64,000 nt of DNA from Bacteroidetes bacterium GWC2_46_850 (lineage in GTDB: Bacteria; Bacteroidota; Bacteroidia; Bacteroidales; Dysgonomonadaceae): positions 62,001-126,000 of the forward strand of contig MENQ01000021.1 of NCBI GenBank assembly GCA_001768325.1. Direction: 5' to 3'. Below the pieces are notes generated by a model. It saw only the letters and a list, made by a program, of their open reading frames with translations. It ran no database searches and was not told where the DNA came from. Shown here piece by piece: positions 26,762-36,400 of the stretch (positions are counted from its first letter, which is position 1; each line of letters starts with the position of its first letter). The position numbers and the translations under genes are program-made.

Positions 26762-28114
26762 TTATAATTCCTTTATTTTGATATTCTGGAACAGCACTTC
26801 ATCCCCATGATCCTGCAACAGGATCAATCCCTCTTCGGCATTGCCGAAATTGGGCCAGTCTCTGTATTTGCTGGTCTGTACCAGTTCGTTCCATGCATCG
26901 TTATTACGATCATACTCCACAATTTTCACACCGTTCAGCCAATGTTCCACATGATTACCCTCTACAACCACCATGGCAGTGTTGAAGAATCCGTTTCTGA
27001 ACGGTTTGTCCTCAGGAGCTGCAATAAGGTCGTAAAGTGAACCCAGCGTCCTGTTACCATTTATGCCCAGCTTGGCATCCGGATGATTTCTATCATCCAG
27101 AATCTGATATTCACAACCGATGGCAGATCCTTCTCCTTTATTCAGGTTGGTATCCACGAAATATTTGATACCGCTGTTGGCACCTTCGGTGATTTTAAAA
27201 TCGACTTTCAGCATGAAATTCTTGTAAGGACGGGTTGTCACAATGTCACCACCGTTGGTGGACTCGCCGCCATCACTTTTGTGTACTTTCAGTATGCCAT
27301 TCTCGATCGACCATCCCTGATCAGGAAAATCGTCTCTTTTGGCACCGCGCCACCCTTCCGTGGTCTTGCCATCCCAGAGCAATTTCCAGCCGTCGGCAGC
27401 TTCGCGATCGGAAATTGTATTGGCAACCTGGTTTATCTGCATTACACCCTCATCATCTGCTGTTTTGTATTTATCAAGTTCTTCCGTAAGGATACGGATA
27501 TTACGCCATGCTACTGTTTTTCCTTCCTGCTCGGCATTTTTGATCGCATGCACCTGCAGGGCGATAAACCCTGATGGAGTGGTATTATCCAGAATATTGG
27601 CACATGGAATACCATTCACCCAGGTACGGATGGAATTGCCAATCGCTTCGATGCGGGCACTGTTCCACTCTCCATGTTTGAATGCCTTCTCTCCTTTGGG
27701 GTTATAATTCATCGGATAGAGCCACCCGCGCCTTGCTTCGTCGTAAATACCTCCTGTCCATGAACGGTCAGAAGGATCAATTTCAAACTGATATCCATGT
27801 ACACGCCCATCTCTGTAATCTGCCAAACTATTGCTTCTGAACTGCACGCCCGAATTTAATCCATCGTCCACCTTAAATTCAAATTCAAGGATAAAATCAC
27901 CATACTGCTCCGTTGTAGCCAGAAAAGTATTGGGCGTATTCAGTTGAGAAATGCCGACAATGGCGTCACCTTCAATCTTGTATTCTGCCGTTCCGTTCAA
28001 TTTTTCCCATCCCTGCAAATCTTTTCCGTTAAACAACTCTTGCCATTTGGGCTCCTGAGAGCAGGATATAAGTAATGCTGCCATCACTAAAAATAATAAA
28101 CTGTTTTTTTTCAT
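26762..28114 (-). CDS. Tandem DUF1080 (3-keto-disaccharide hydrolase family) lipoprotein
   Basis: A 450-residue lipoprotein (leader [11 protein letters not shown]) with two DUF1080 domains. The first, about 24-212, runs from [18 protein letters not shown] to [18 protein letters not shown]; the second, about 240-450, runs from [20 protein letters not shown] to [20 protein letters not shown]. Each repeats the GWE/GWR opening and the N/SGxxF pattern of the family. Two fused domains of this kind could provide separate elimination and hydration or cleavage steps on a 3-keto sugar, but the division of labour is not visible here. It follows a Tat-exported Gfo/Idh oxidoreductase by 68 bp and ends the operon. 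Confidence 0.85.
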   Translation of the reverse strand: MKKNSLLFLVMAALLISCSQEPKWQELFNGKDLQGWEKLNGTAEYKIEGDAIVGISQLNTPNTFLATTEQYGDFILEFEFKVDDGLNSGVQFRSNSLADYRDGRVHGYQFEIDPSDRSWTGGIYDEARRGWLYPMNYNPKGEKAFKHGEWNSARIEAIGNSIRTWVNGIPCANILDNTTPSGFIALQVHAIKNAEQEGKTVAWRNIRILTEELDKYKTADDEGVMQINQVANTISDREAADGWKLLWDGKTTEGWRGAKRDDFPDQGWSIENGILKVHKSDGGESTNGGDIVTTRPYKNFMLKVDFKITEGANSGIKYFVDTNLNKGEGSAIGCEYQILDDRNHPDAKLGINGNRTLGSLYDLIAAPEDKPFRNGFFNTAMVVVEGNHVEHWLNGVKIVEYDRNNDAWNELVQTSKYRDWPNFGNAEEGLILLQDHGDEVLFQNIKIKEL

Positions 28115-28182
28115 TTCCGTTTTGTTATGTTATTGATAAATGTTTCTTTTTTCGTCCTCTTCATGCTGACCCTTACTCTCGA

Positions 28183-29604
28183 TCAAATTTTATAAAAATC
28201 TTCCCAACCTTTGCGGGGCGGTTCTCCTGTGAGGAAGGCATCGGCAAAGGCATTGTTGGTGACACGCTTCGTCTCCCTGTCGAAAACAATCTTGCAGTTC
28301 AGACGCTGTGCTGCCACTCCCAGACAAAATACCTGGCTCAACGGTGCCGATATTTCAAATGGTGAGCGTGTCTTTTCTTTGCCCTGACAGGCCAGAAGGA
28401 AGTTGGCGAAGTGATTGGAAGAACTCTTCGGCACTTCGGGTAGTTTCTTTTCCATCTCTTTTGCTTTCTCACCGGGAATGATGCTCAGTGTGCTGCCATG
28501 AGAACCTCCTTTGAAGGTGAGCTCTTTGCTGTAGATCTCTTTCCCGGGATTCAACTTGGCAGGCTGGATCTTTCCACCGGCCACTGTCGGTATATTGGGG
28601 TCGATCTCCGATACGCCGTATCCTTCCGGTACCGCAGGAATATTATCCACACCATCGTACCAGGTAATCACCACAGGCGGCATATTACCCCGCTTCGGGA
28701 ATTTGAACTCGATGGTGCTCGACATCGGGAAGAAATAATCATTGTGACCGCTCAGTCTCACAGGGTTTACCTCCTCCGGCAGTCCCAGTTCCAGAAATTC
28801 ATGTGCCGTATCAATGATGTGTGCACCCCAGTCGCCCAATGCTCCCATACCGAAATCATACCAGCAGCGCCATTGACCGTAATGGAAATCTTTGTTGAAG
28901 TCATGATAATCACGCGCCATCAGCCAGGTATCCCAATCCAGCGTCTCGGGCATCGGTTCCGCAGCGGGGAATTTTTTGATATTCGGATCCCAGCCATGCC
29001 AGCGACGCGGGTTGTTCATATGTGCCGTGATGGCAGTGACATCCTTGATGATACCGGCTTCCTTCCAGGCTTTGAACTGAAAGTAATTGGCTTCGGAGTG
29101 GCCCTGATTTCCCATCTGGGTGACTACTTTGGGATATTTGCGGGCTGCCTGCATGATCAGTTCCGATTCCAGGAAAGTACGGCTCAGCGGTTTCTCCACA
29201 TAAACATGCTTACCTTCCGCCATTGCCATCATCACAGCCGGGAAATGGGCAAAGTCGGGCGTGGCAATAGCCACTGCCTCTATCTCGTTGCCTATCTTGT
29301 CAAACATCTCACGGAAATCCTTGAAAAGTTTCGCGTTCGGGAATTTGGCCAGTGCCTTTTTAGTGTGGTCCGCTCCCAGATCCACATCGCACAGGGCGAC
29401 CACATTGGCCAGACCGGTCTTATCGAAATCATTGATGATCTCCCATCCCCTGTTTCCAATTCCGATGTGGGCCAGGTTTACTTTTTTGCTGGCACCCACT
29501 ACCCTGCTGTAGCTTGCTGCATTCATTTTTGTCGATATGTTTCCCATAGCCAGTCCTGCAGATGCGAGTGCTGCACTCCTCAGAAAATCTCTTCTTGTTG
29601 TCAT
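28183..29604 (-). CDS. Tat-exported Gfo/Idh/MocA family oxidoreductase
   Basis: A 473-residue NAD(P)-dependent sugar oxidoreductase. It begins with a twin-arginine signal (MTTRRDFLRSAALASAGLAM), meaning it is exported folded and probably with its cofactor bound, as in glucose-fructose oxidoreductase. The Rossmann motif is HIGIGNRG (about 47-54) and the catalytic EKP motif is intact in HVYVEKPLSRT. The C-terminal alpha/beta domain carries DWGAHIIDTAHEFL. In this locus it is expected to oxidise a glycoside at C3 for the DUF1080 protein encoded next. A hairpin and a weak -7 box lie between it and susD, so it may be expressed partly on its own. Confidence 0.9.
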   Translation of the reverse strand: MTTRRDFLRSAALASAGLAMGNISTKMNAASYSRVVGASKKVNLAHIGIGNRGWEIINDFDKTGLANVVALCDVDLGADHTKKALAKFPNAKLFKDFREMFDKIGNEIEAVAIATPDFAHFPAVMMAMAEGKHVYVEKPLSRTFLESELIMQAARKYPKVVTQMGNQGHSEANYFQFKAWKEAGIIKDVTAITAHMNNPRRWHGWDPNIKKFPAAEPMPETLDWDTWLMARDYHDFNKDFHYGQWRCWYDFGMGALGDWGAHIIDTAHEFLELGLPEEVNPVRLSGHNDYFFPMSSTIEFKFPKRGNMPPVVITWYDGVDNIPAVPEGYGVSEIDPNIPTVAGGKIQPAKLNPGKEIYSKELTFKGGSHGSTLSIIPGEKAKEMEKKLPEVPKSSSNHFANFLLACQGKEKTRSPFEISAPLSQVFCLGVAAQRLNCKIVFDRETKRVTNNAFADAFLTGEPPRKGWEDFYKI

Positions 29605-29651
29605 GATAATTATATTACATTTTTTGATACTTTTCGATTTAATGGAAGTTG

Positions 29652-29659
29652 TAAAGGTA
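29652..29659 (-). promoter_or_regulatory. Weak -7 box (TACCTTTA) for the Gfo/Idh-DUF1080 gene pair
   Basis: One mismatch to TAnnTTTG, about 48 bp upstream of the ATG. It would allow a secondary transcript of the last two genes. Confidence 0.25.
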
Positions 29660-29721
29660 ATAAAAATGCCATCAACCTAAAAATTATCAGTTTTAATTCT
29701 GGACGAAATACTGAATTTATA

Positions 29722-29763
29722 CCCTCCCCTAAAGAACAGATTGTTCTGTCCTTTAGGGGAGGG
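29722..29763. terminator. Strong intra-operon hairpin after susD
   Basis: Arms 29722-29740 and 29745-29763 pair over 19 bp with a single mismatch around a 4-nt TTGT loop; the outer part is CCCTCCCCTAAAG. No T run follows on the minus strand, so it may be an mRNA-stabilising or attenuating stem rather than a full terminator. Confidence 0.6.
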
Positions 29764-29797
29764 ATGATGACAACGATGGTCTCGTTTGAATGCTTAA

Positions 29798-31714
29798 TTA
29801 TTTGGAATCGGGACCAAGCACTGTTTTATCTTTTGGGACTATTAACGGCTCTACATTGTTCTCAGCTCCTGGATAACCGATGTTCTGATTGATCACGCCT
29901 TTGATGTTTGTATTGATGGCATTCGCAGGAACGGGCCACAATACATGATGTACGCTCATCTTATACTCGGCCCACTTATGTTTAACTCCTTTGTTGTAGA
30001 AGTTACCTGCTTTCATGATCCAATCGTAGTAAAAGTTAATCCCTTCCTGTTTTATATTCGAGTTAACTCCTCCCGGACCCGAGAAATTATCCAGTTTATA
30101 AACCCTGCCTCCAAATACTTCACAAGGCTTGCCGGTTTTGGCATAGGTATACGCAATTCTGGTCAGTTCCGATTTTCTGTTCTCCTCGTAGTATAACTCT
30201 CTGGCCCGTTCGTCGAGAATAGCTCCAATATTTACATCGCCTGCGGTCAGGGGGTCAGCTCCGGCACGGCTCCTCACCGCATTGAGCGCGTCCGCTGCCT
30301 GCTGTAACTGATTTTTCCAGTAATAACTTTCAGCAATCATCAAATAAACTTCGGCAGAACGATAAATATACCAGGGGGTTTCGCCTCCCGCCCATTGAGT
30401 CTGGAGAGGATCCGGGACAAACAATTTATAATGCGGCCAGGAAAACCAGCACCGAATGGTATCTTCTACAGACATCGCAACCGGTTTTACTAAATTTTTC
30501 CCATACCAGGGGTCGTTCTTCTTTTTAAGATTCGGATGATTATACAGTAAATCTTCCGGACTTTTCCAGCTGTCTCTATTATAAATACCCCTTAAATCTT
30601 TTAACTCCTTGCTTGTCCAAATTTTATTTGTATAATAGCTGGTGGGACGCATGCGCCCGATACCTCTTCCGTAGGTTTTATTCAGATCCATCAAGGGGTT
30701 AATTTCACCATCTGCAACACTAACGCTGGTTCCAGCCTGACCAGTTGGCGTTTTCACATTGCCGCTGTTCCAGAAAGGAACACCATTACGCATTGTCTGA
30801 ATACGGTCTGACCCGTCGATCTCAGGATAAGCAACCACATACATCAGCCCCTCTGTATTATTTCTGTCCAGTTTGGCTTCTATGCTATGCAAATCATGCA
30901 TTAAATTCGTATTGGGTTTTGTACGATTTCCGGTAAACCTTTGTGTCATCAAAGGATTTTTAGCCACCAGCTCATTACCGACCTCGATGGCTCTGTCAAA
31001 ATTTCCCAACGCCATGGACACTTTCATCAAGAGTACACCGCAAGCAGCTTTTGATGTTCTGCCACGATCTACTTTCTCGGGTACCCATTGGTATGCAAAC
31101 TCAAGATCGGGTAATATCTTTTCGAGGATAGACCATCTGTCATACGAATAAAAATCGTACTTTGGCTCTGTAATTTCCCAGTCCAGATATGGTATGTTTC
31201 CGAACTGATGAACCAGTTTGTTATACCGGTAGGCCCTGTGAAAATAGGCAGATCCCAATACAGCATTCCTCTCCGCTTCGTCCTTGTAGGTGGCATTATC
31301 AATCTGTGAAATAACCACATTGGCATATTTGATCCCTTTATACCCTTCATACCAATACCAACCAACCCGCGTACGGTCGCCACTGTTCAGATTTGCATCG
31401 GGAAGCAGAGATACGTCAAGATCCATCTGGGGACCAGCTTTGTCGGTGGTTCCCTCCACAGCCATATCCGAAAGGATAAATTCGGTCAGAATGGGAGAGC
31501 CGTCTCCGAAATATTCATGCCGCATATTGCGCTCACACGTAGTAAGTGCCGCATAAAAACCAGCCGCATCTACATACGTATTTTCGGGCGTGTAAAAGGA
31601 GAGCGGTTTTGGTTCCAGCCAACTTTCATCACAACTGAGCAAACTCACTGCAATGATAGACAGGGTAAGCGTTTGCAAAATGAAATATTTAAGTGATTTC
31701 ATATTTTTCATCAT
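29798..31714 (-). CDS. SusD/RagB family nutrient-binding outer membrane lipoprotein
   Basis: A 638-residue lipoprotein; the leader ends SLLSCDESWLEPKP, and FYTPENTYVDAAGFYAALT is the standard SusD N-terminal motif. The C-terminal RagB half shows YRSAEVYLMIAESYYWKN and ARELYYEENRKSELTRIAYTY. It is larger than most SusD proteins because of an insertion around residues 270-420. It sits 9 bp after its susC partner and forms the surface lid of the importer. The surrounding oxidoreductase and DUF1080 genes point to a glycoside ligand. Confidence 0.93.
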   Translation of the reverse strand: MMKNMKSLKYFILQTLTLSIIAVSLLSCDESWLEPKPLSFYTPENTYVDAAGFYAALTTCERNMRHEYFGDGSPILTEFILSDMAVEGTTDKAGPQMDLDVSLLPDANLNSGDRTRVGWYWYEGYKGIKYANVVISQIDNATYKDEAERNAVLGSAYFHRAYRYNKLVHQFGNIPYLDWEITEPKYDFYSYDRWSILEKILPDLEFAYQWVPEKVDRGRTSKAACGVLLMKVSMALGNFDRAIEVGNELVAKNPLMTQRFTGNRTKPNTNLMHDLHSIEAKLDRNNTEGLMYVVAYPEIDGSDRIQTMRNGVPFWNSGNVKTPTGQAGTSVSVADGEINPLMDLNKTYGRGIGRMRPTSYYTNKIWTSKELKDLRGIYNRDSWKSPEDLLYNHPNLKKKNDPWYGKNLVKPVAMSVEDTIRCWFSWPHYKLFVPDPLQTQWAGGETPWYIYRSAEVYLMIAESYYWKNQLQQAADALNAVRSRAGADPLTAGDVNIGAILDERARELYYEENRKSELTRIAYTYAKTGKPCEVFGGRVYKLDNFSGPGGVNSNIKQEGINFYYDWIMKAGNFYNKGVKHKWAEYKMSVHHVLWPVPANAINTNIKGVINQNIGYPGAENNVEPLIVPKDKTVLGPDSK

Positions 31715-31723
31715 GTTCCGTTT

Positions 31724-34700
31724 TTAAAGGGTAAAATTTAAACTGACATTAAAAGTGCGGGGAGCTGGATCGCTTACTTCCGGATCCCAGAAATTCCAAT
31801 GGGGGGAGAAAACTGCCACATTCCGCACAGAAAGAGAGACTCTCATGTCCTGTACATAGATCTTTTGAATCATATTTTTGGGAACAAAATAGGATAACGT
31901 GATATTTTCAAACCGGATAAACGATTTTTCCTTATAGATGGTCCCTGTATTTTTCGAGCCTATCCGGGCATAATCATTAATTCTGTTCTCGACGGTCCAG
32001 TAAGGCTGCACATATTCCGATGTTCTGTCGGGAAAGTTAGATACGTTTGCTGCCCGGTTGAACGACCCATATTGCCCCCAGTAAGAATAGAGCATGGTCG
32101 ACAGGGAAAGATTCTGAAAGAAAACAAACTCATTGCGTAAGGTCCATCTGAAGCGAGGCGTATTATAACCCTGAAAGATTTTGTCGGCATTGGTCATCAC
32201 GCCATCTCCGTTTTGATCCTTGTATTTGAAGTCTCCGGGCTGCAGACCAAACCCTTTAGCCTCTTCGGTTTCTTCTTTTTGCCATACACCCACATGTTCA
32301 TAGTTCCAGATACGATCGGGATCCTGACCGATAAACCATTGGTTCTTGGTATCATCTGCCTCTTTTTGTCCGATCACATTGCCTTCCTCATCCTTCACAT
32401 CGATCATATCACCATACAGATGTACAATCTTTCTCCTGTTCAGCGAAAAATTGGCTGTGGCATTCCAGGCAAATTTCTGTGTAGAAATGATATTCGCATT
32501 CAATGTTGCCTCAAATCCTTTATTCTCTAACTGACCCAGGTTTGCCGCCACGCTGTTGTAACCGATAATTTCCGGCAACGCACGATCGACAAGCAGATCG
32601 TTGGTTGTTGCCTTGTACGCTTCCAGAGCGCCATGAATTCTATTGTTAAAGAAAGAGTAATCCAATCCCACATTCAACGAGGCCGTACGCTCCCATTTCA
32701 AATTGGGGTTTGACATCCTGTTTACATAAATCTGAGAAGTAATATACGGATTTCCGTTTTGATCGAGATAGGGATGGGGCCCAGATGTCATGTCTGACAA
32801 AGCTTCATATTGTCCAATATCCCTGTTTCCATTTTCACCCCAGGACAGACGGAGCTTTCCATAATCAAACCAGCTGGTCATTGGTTCGGCAAATTTTTCA
32901 GAGGTGAATGTCCATCCCAGTGCTACAGCGGGAAAAACGGCTCTCGGGTTACGCTGACCAAATGCCGAGTATCCATCCCGTCTAAGTGAGGCTGTAATCA
33001 TATATTTGTCCATCAATGAATAAAACATACGGCCCATCAATGCATCTCCCGTACGATAGGTATCATTGCTTGAATTCAGGGGGACCGTACCTGCCTGTAT
33101 CCGGTGGTAACCCAATATATCATTCGGGGAAAATGCGGTAGCCGTCATCGTCTGCGACCAGTATTGTCTCTTCTCTGCATTCACCAGGAATGTGGCTTCG
33201 ATTTTGTGTATTTCGTTGAAACTTTTCTTCCATCTGAGCAGATTATCGATCTGCCAGGAATATATTTTATGCGTTGTACGCTCTGAACTCCCTCCTTTTG
33301 CTGCCCAGTCGAAATTTTTGGAAGAATCGTGATTGTAATATTCCCGGAACTCCAGATAGGGTACATAATTAAATTGATATTCAATACCCAAGGGCAGGGA
33401 AACGATTGCATACATGTTTGCATTCAGCGAACTGTATACATCTTTTCTGTCTCTGTACAAGTTATCGAAAAAAGGATTCACTGGCGTCACATCCGTTGTG
33501 GGATACTTCCAAAGACGTTGTTCTACTGCTTCATTTCCAATTTCATCCGCTCCATAAGGAGAGATGCGCACCATCTGACCCCAGTCGGCTTGCAGATATC
33601 CCTCATTTCTTGAGGCAAATCCGGTATTTAATCCGATTCTGAGAAACGGAGTGATCTTTGATTCAAGGTTTAATCGGGTACGAAATGTTGAAAAACGATT
33701 CCCCACAATAATCCCTTCTCTGTCTGCATATCCCAGTGACCAGTAATAAGAAGCATCGTCGGTTTTGTTGGATATGCTCACCTGATAATCCTGTTGCAAA
33801 CCGGTGTGAAAAACCTTATCCGCCCAGTCCGTCGTCCGATTGTTGATGTAGTTATCAATCTCCGGTGATTTCAATTCCAACCGGGCGGTCCAGGTTCTTA
33901 GCAAATCCTCTTCCGTAAATGTCTCAATCGGCGTTTTCTTATCGTAATTGAACCAGTCTCGCTGCGTGGCGCTTTGCAACGTGCGGGGATCTTCAAAAAT
34001 TTCCGGATATTGCTGTAGATAATCGTCACTGTGCCGCCCTATTTCATACGCCCTCCTGTACTGTATAAATTCCTCCGGACCAAGCAGCCTGGGCTGATTG
34101 GCGGATTGCACCAATCCCAGGGAGGTACTGAAAGAAACCAAAGGCTTCCCCGATCTTCCACCTTTCTGCGTGAGGATCACAATCACACCACTGGCAGCTT
34201 TTGCTCCATATACAGCAGCAGAACTGGCATCTTTTAGAATGTCGATTGAGGCAACATCCATGGGGTTGATATCGGTCAGGGCCCCTTCAAAAATAACTCC
34301 GTCGAGAACGATCAGCGGCTCAGATCCAGCTTTTAGTGTATTAACCCCTCGGATTTGCAATCCGGCGCTTCCTTTGGCTGAATTGGCAAATCCAATATTC
34401 AAGCCGGCGGAATTACCCCGCAGCAGGTCCTGGATTGAACGGGGACTTTCGGCCTTGAGAGCTTCGGCTTTAATGGTAGAGATGGCGCCGGTAAGGTCTC
34501 TTTGCCTCATGGTACCATACCCAACGACGACCACCTCATCCAGAAAGCTTGTCTCTTCGTCCAGAATGACATTGACTACAGCTTTGTTCCCAACGTTGAC
34601 CGTTTGTGTCGTAAATCCGATGTAGGAGATATTCAATATCGGATTCGAGGTAGTTAGCCTCAATGTATAATTTCCATCTGCATCTGTGACGGTTCCATTT

Positions 34701-34942
34701 GTCGTACCGGCTTCCACCACATTTACGCCGATCAGGGATTCACCTTTCTGATCGGCAATATGCCCGGTTACCGTCTTACCAGTTTGCTGACTTTCCATTG
34801 TATCTCTACCTTCGCTATTCAAGGCATATGATGCTACAGGAATTAGCAAAAGTACAATAAGAATGATGCCCATCCGGTGCAACATCCTGTTTTTCACTCC
34901 TAGTTTGAGGGGTGAAGAAAAAAATACCGGGTTCCTATTCAT
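31724..34942 (-). CDS. SusC/RagA family TonB-linked outer membrane transporter
   Basis: A 1072-residue transporter. The N-terminus is unusually long and charged before the hydrophobic segment (MGIILIVLLLIPVASYAL at about 24-41), so the true start may be the internal Met at residue 20 or 24. The carboxypeptidase-like domain (VTGHIADQKGESLIGVNVVE), the plug (FLDEVVVVGYGTMRQRDLTG, VLDGVIFEG, ILKDASSAAVYGAKAASGVI) and the barrel ending FNVSLNFTL are all complete. It should import the glycoside processed by the co-transcribed enzymes. It is placed between the upstream oxidoreductases and its susD, not at the head of the transcript as is more common. Confidence 0.94.
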   Translation of the reverse strand: MNRNPVFFSSPLKLGVKNRMLHRMGIILIVLLLIPVASYALNSEGRDTMESQQTGKTVTGHIADQKGESLIGVNVVEAGTTNGTVTDADGNYTLRLTTSNPILNISYIGFTTQTVNVGNKAVVNVILDEETSFLDEVVVVGYGTMRQRDLTGAISTIKAEALKAESPRSIQDLLRGNSAGLNIGFANSAKGSAGLQIRGVNTLKAGSEPLIVLDGVIFEGALTDINPMDVASIDILKDASSAAVYGAKAASGVIVILTQKGGRSGKPLVSFSTSLGLVQSANQPRLLGPEEFIQYRRAYEIGRHSDDYLQQYPEIFEDPRTLQSATQRDWFNYDKKTPIETFTEEDLLRTWTARLELKSPEIDNYINNRTTDWADKVFHTGLQQDYQVSISNKTDDASYYWSLGYADREGIIVGNRFSTFRTRLNLESKITPFLRIGLNTGFASRNEGYLQADWGQMVRISPYGADEIGNEAVEQRLWKYPTTDVTPVNPFFDNLYRDRKDVYSSLNANMYAIVSLPLGIEYQFNYVPYLEFREYYNHDSSKNFDWAAKGGSSERTTHKIYSWQIDNLLRWKKSFNEIHKIEATFLVNAEKRQYWSQTMTATAFSPNDILGYHRIQAGTVPLNSSNDTYRTGDALMGRMFYSLMDKYMITASLRRDGYSAFGQRNPRAVFPAVALGWTFTSEKFAEPMTSWFDYGKLRLSWGENGNRDIGQYEALSDMTSGPHPYLDQNGNPYITSQIYVNRMSNPNLKWERTASLNVGLDYSFFNNRIHGALEAYKATTNDLLVDRALPEIIGYNSVAANLGQLENKGFEATLNANIISTQKFAWNATANFSLNRRKIVHLYGDMIDVKDEEGNVIGQKEADDTKNQWFIGQDPDRIWNYEHVGVWQKEETEEAKGFGLQPGDFKYKDQNGDGVMTNADKIFQGYNTPRFRWTLRNEFVFFQNLSLSTMLYSYWGQYGSFNRAANVSNFPDRTSEYVQPYWTVENRINDYARIGSKNTGTIYKEKSFIRFENITLSYFVPKNMIQKIYVQDMRVSLSVRNVAVFSPHWNFWDPEVSDPAPRTFNVSLNFTL

Positions 34943-34978
34943 GATAATAACAATTTATATAATTAAAAAATATGGAAT

Positions 34979-36388
34979 TTATAAGCCTTTTTTCGCCATC
35001 TCCAAAGCAGTTGTTGTAATATAATATTTGGTCAGTGTATTGGAGATTTCCCATGCCGGCATGTTCCTGTTGATGAGAAATCCAAAATAATTTTTTGCCA
35101 CCATCCCGAAATAATCCTCATGCCCTTTTCTGGATTCGACCGGGACAATGATCTGGTATCTGTTTTCCGAACTTTGAACTACAGTCAGATAGGGATAACT
35201 CTTTTGTAATTCCGCCACTGCTTTATTGAGTGCCGTTTCGAACTGGCTTCTGTCTGTCGTTTCTTCTTTTTCAATATACAACTGCTTGATGTAGTTCTCC
35301 TCCTTATTTTGTACGATTTCCACGGAAGCTTTTGTCCCCTTGATTAGTGCACTATATGCATCACCGCCTCCTTCAGGTGCTTCATAATTCCAAAGTGCCG
35401 TTACTGACGCATTTTTCCCTTTTATCTGATACTGGACTGTTCCGTTTCCAAATACTTCCAGCACATTGTTTCTGAGATATTTCTGCAGGAATGCAGGAAA
35501 ACTATCCAAACGGGTAGATCTGGAAAAATCGGCCAGCGTTAACTGTGTAGACCAGTGCTTTGCAGAAGTGATGTTCACATCGGTTCTGTAATTAATTACC
35601 TCATCGGGAAAACATTGCCAGTTGATTAAATCAACCATGTGTGTTGCCACATCCACCAAACCTTCACCCTGTTGCTCCACATCATAAAACCAGGCCGGAC
35701 GGACGAGAACATTTCCCGATACCTCTTTGAAATAGTGATGCACACTTTCCATGACAATGGCTGGCTCCTCGGGTGTACCTTCCTGCAACTCCCCGAAAAC
35801 CTCTTTATTGTGCACGAACACACGGGTAAGTGTATTAAGGATTTCATACCGTTCCGTCATTACGTCATAAAGATATACATCATGGTTCCTGGCACTATCA
35901 TACGCAGCTTCCAATGCTTGAAAGCCTTTTTTGTCGATTGCCATGGGTTTGTCGGATAAGACATTGTACCCGGCATTAATTGCCTTGAAGATATATGCGG
36001 TTTTCTTGCTGTTGTTTCCTGCAAGAACCACAACATTCCCTTTTCTCTCCTGAATCATCCTTTCGAGATAATCTTCTCCGGAATAGACTATTTCATCCCA
36101 GTTCGTCGGATCTTCGTTACGTTGGTTATACCCATCAATACTTGCTAAATATTGCTTTAATTCGTCTCCTTCTGGTGCATAGACAAATACGGTGTCGTTG
36201 ACCTGTTGCTGAGGGAATTTTTGCAATAAACTCGCGTGAAAATGTCCCGGGTCCAGTACAACCAGTTCAATTTCACCCGCTCTACCGGTAAAGATATCTT
36301 TCAAATCCACCCTCTTTTTTTGATTTTGGCATGAAAAAATCAAAGAAACTCCCATGATCAACATGATTGCATAAAATAGATTTTTCAT
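34979..36388 (-). CDS. Lipoprotein Gfo/Idh/MocA-like oxidoreductase with divergent nucleotide loop
   Basis: A 469-residue lipoprotein (leader SLIFSCQNQKK). It belongs to the Gfo/Idh/MocA group with the 'putative oxidoreductase C-terminal' domain seen in Bacteroidota. The start of the Rossmann fold reads ELVVLDPGHFHASLLQ instead of a GxGxxG loop, and the catalytic motif is NVLSDKPMAID (DKP in place of EKP, Lys kept). Further motifs are GEGLVDVATHMVDLINW and a long C-terminal extension. It may bind a cofactor differently, act in a heteromeric complex, or be non-catalytic. It lies between a Tat-exported paralogue (12 bp) and susC (36 bp). Confidence 0.8.
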   Translation of the reverse strand: MKNLFYAIMLIMGVSLIFSCQNQKKRVDLKDIFTGRAGEIELVVLDPGHFHASLLQKFPQQQVNDTVFVYAPEGDELKQYLASIDGYNQRNEDPTNWDEIVYSGEDYLERMIQERKGNVVVLAGNNSKKTAYIFKAINAGYNVLSDKPMAIDKKGFQALEAAYDSARNHDVYLYDVMTERYEILNTLTRVFVHNKEVFGELQEGTPEEPAIVMESVHHYFKEVSGNVLVRPAWFYDVEQQGEGLVDVATHMVDLINWQCFPDEVINYRTDVNITSAKHWSTQLTLADFSRSTRLDSFPAFLQKYLRNNVLEVFGNGTVQYQIKGKNASVTALWNYEAPEGGGDAYSALIKGTKASVEIVQNKEENYIKQLYIEKEETTDRSQFETALNKAVAELQKSYPYLTVVQSSENRYQIIVPVESRKGHEDYFGMVAKNYFGFLINRNMPAWEISNTLTKYYITTTALEMAKKGL

Positions 36389-36400
36389 CGGCTGTAATTT

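Noticed and set aside
26762-28114. Tandem DUF1080 protein considered as a GH16 glycoside hydrolase
   Set aside because: The concanavalin-like fold is shared, but the GH16 catalytic ExDxxE motif is not present; DUF1080 hallmarks are.
29722-29763. Hairpin considered as an insertion sequence end
   Set aside because: No transposase, no second copy of the arm in the window and no target duplication seen.
28498-29892. A 464-codon open frame on the plus strand opposite the Gfo/Idh gene
   Set aside because: The minus strand encodes a clear oxidoreductase with Tat signal and EKP motif; the plus translation has no recognisable domain and crosses the intergenic hairpin into susD.
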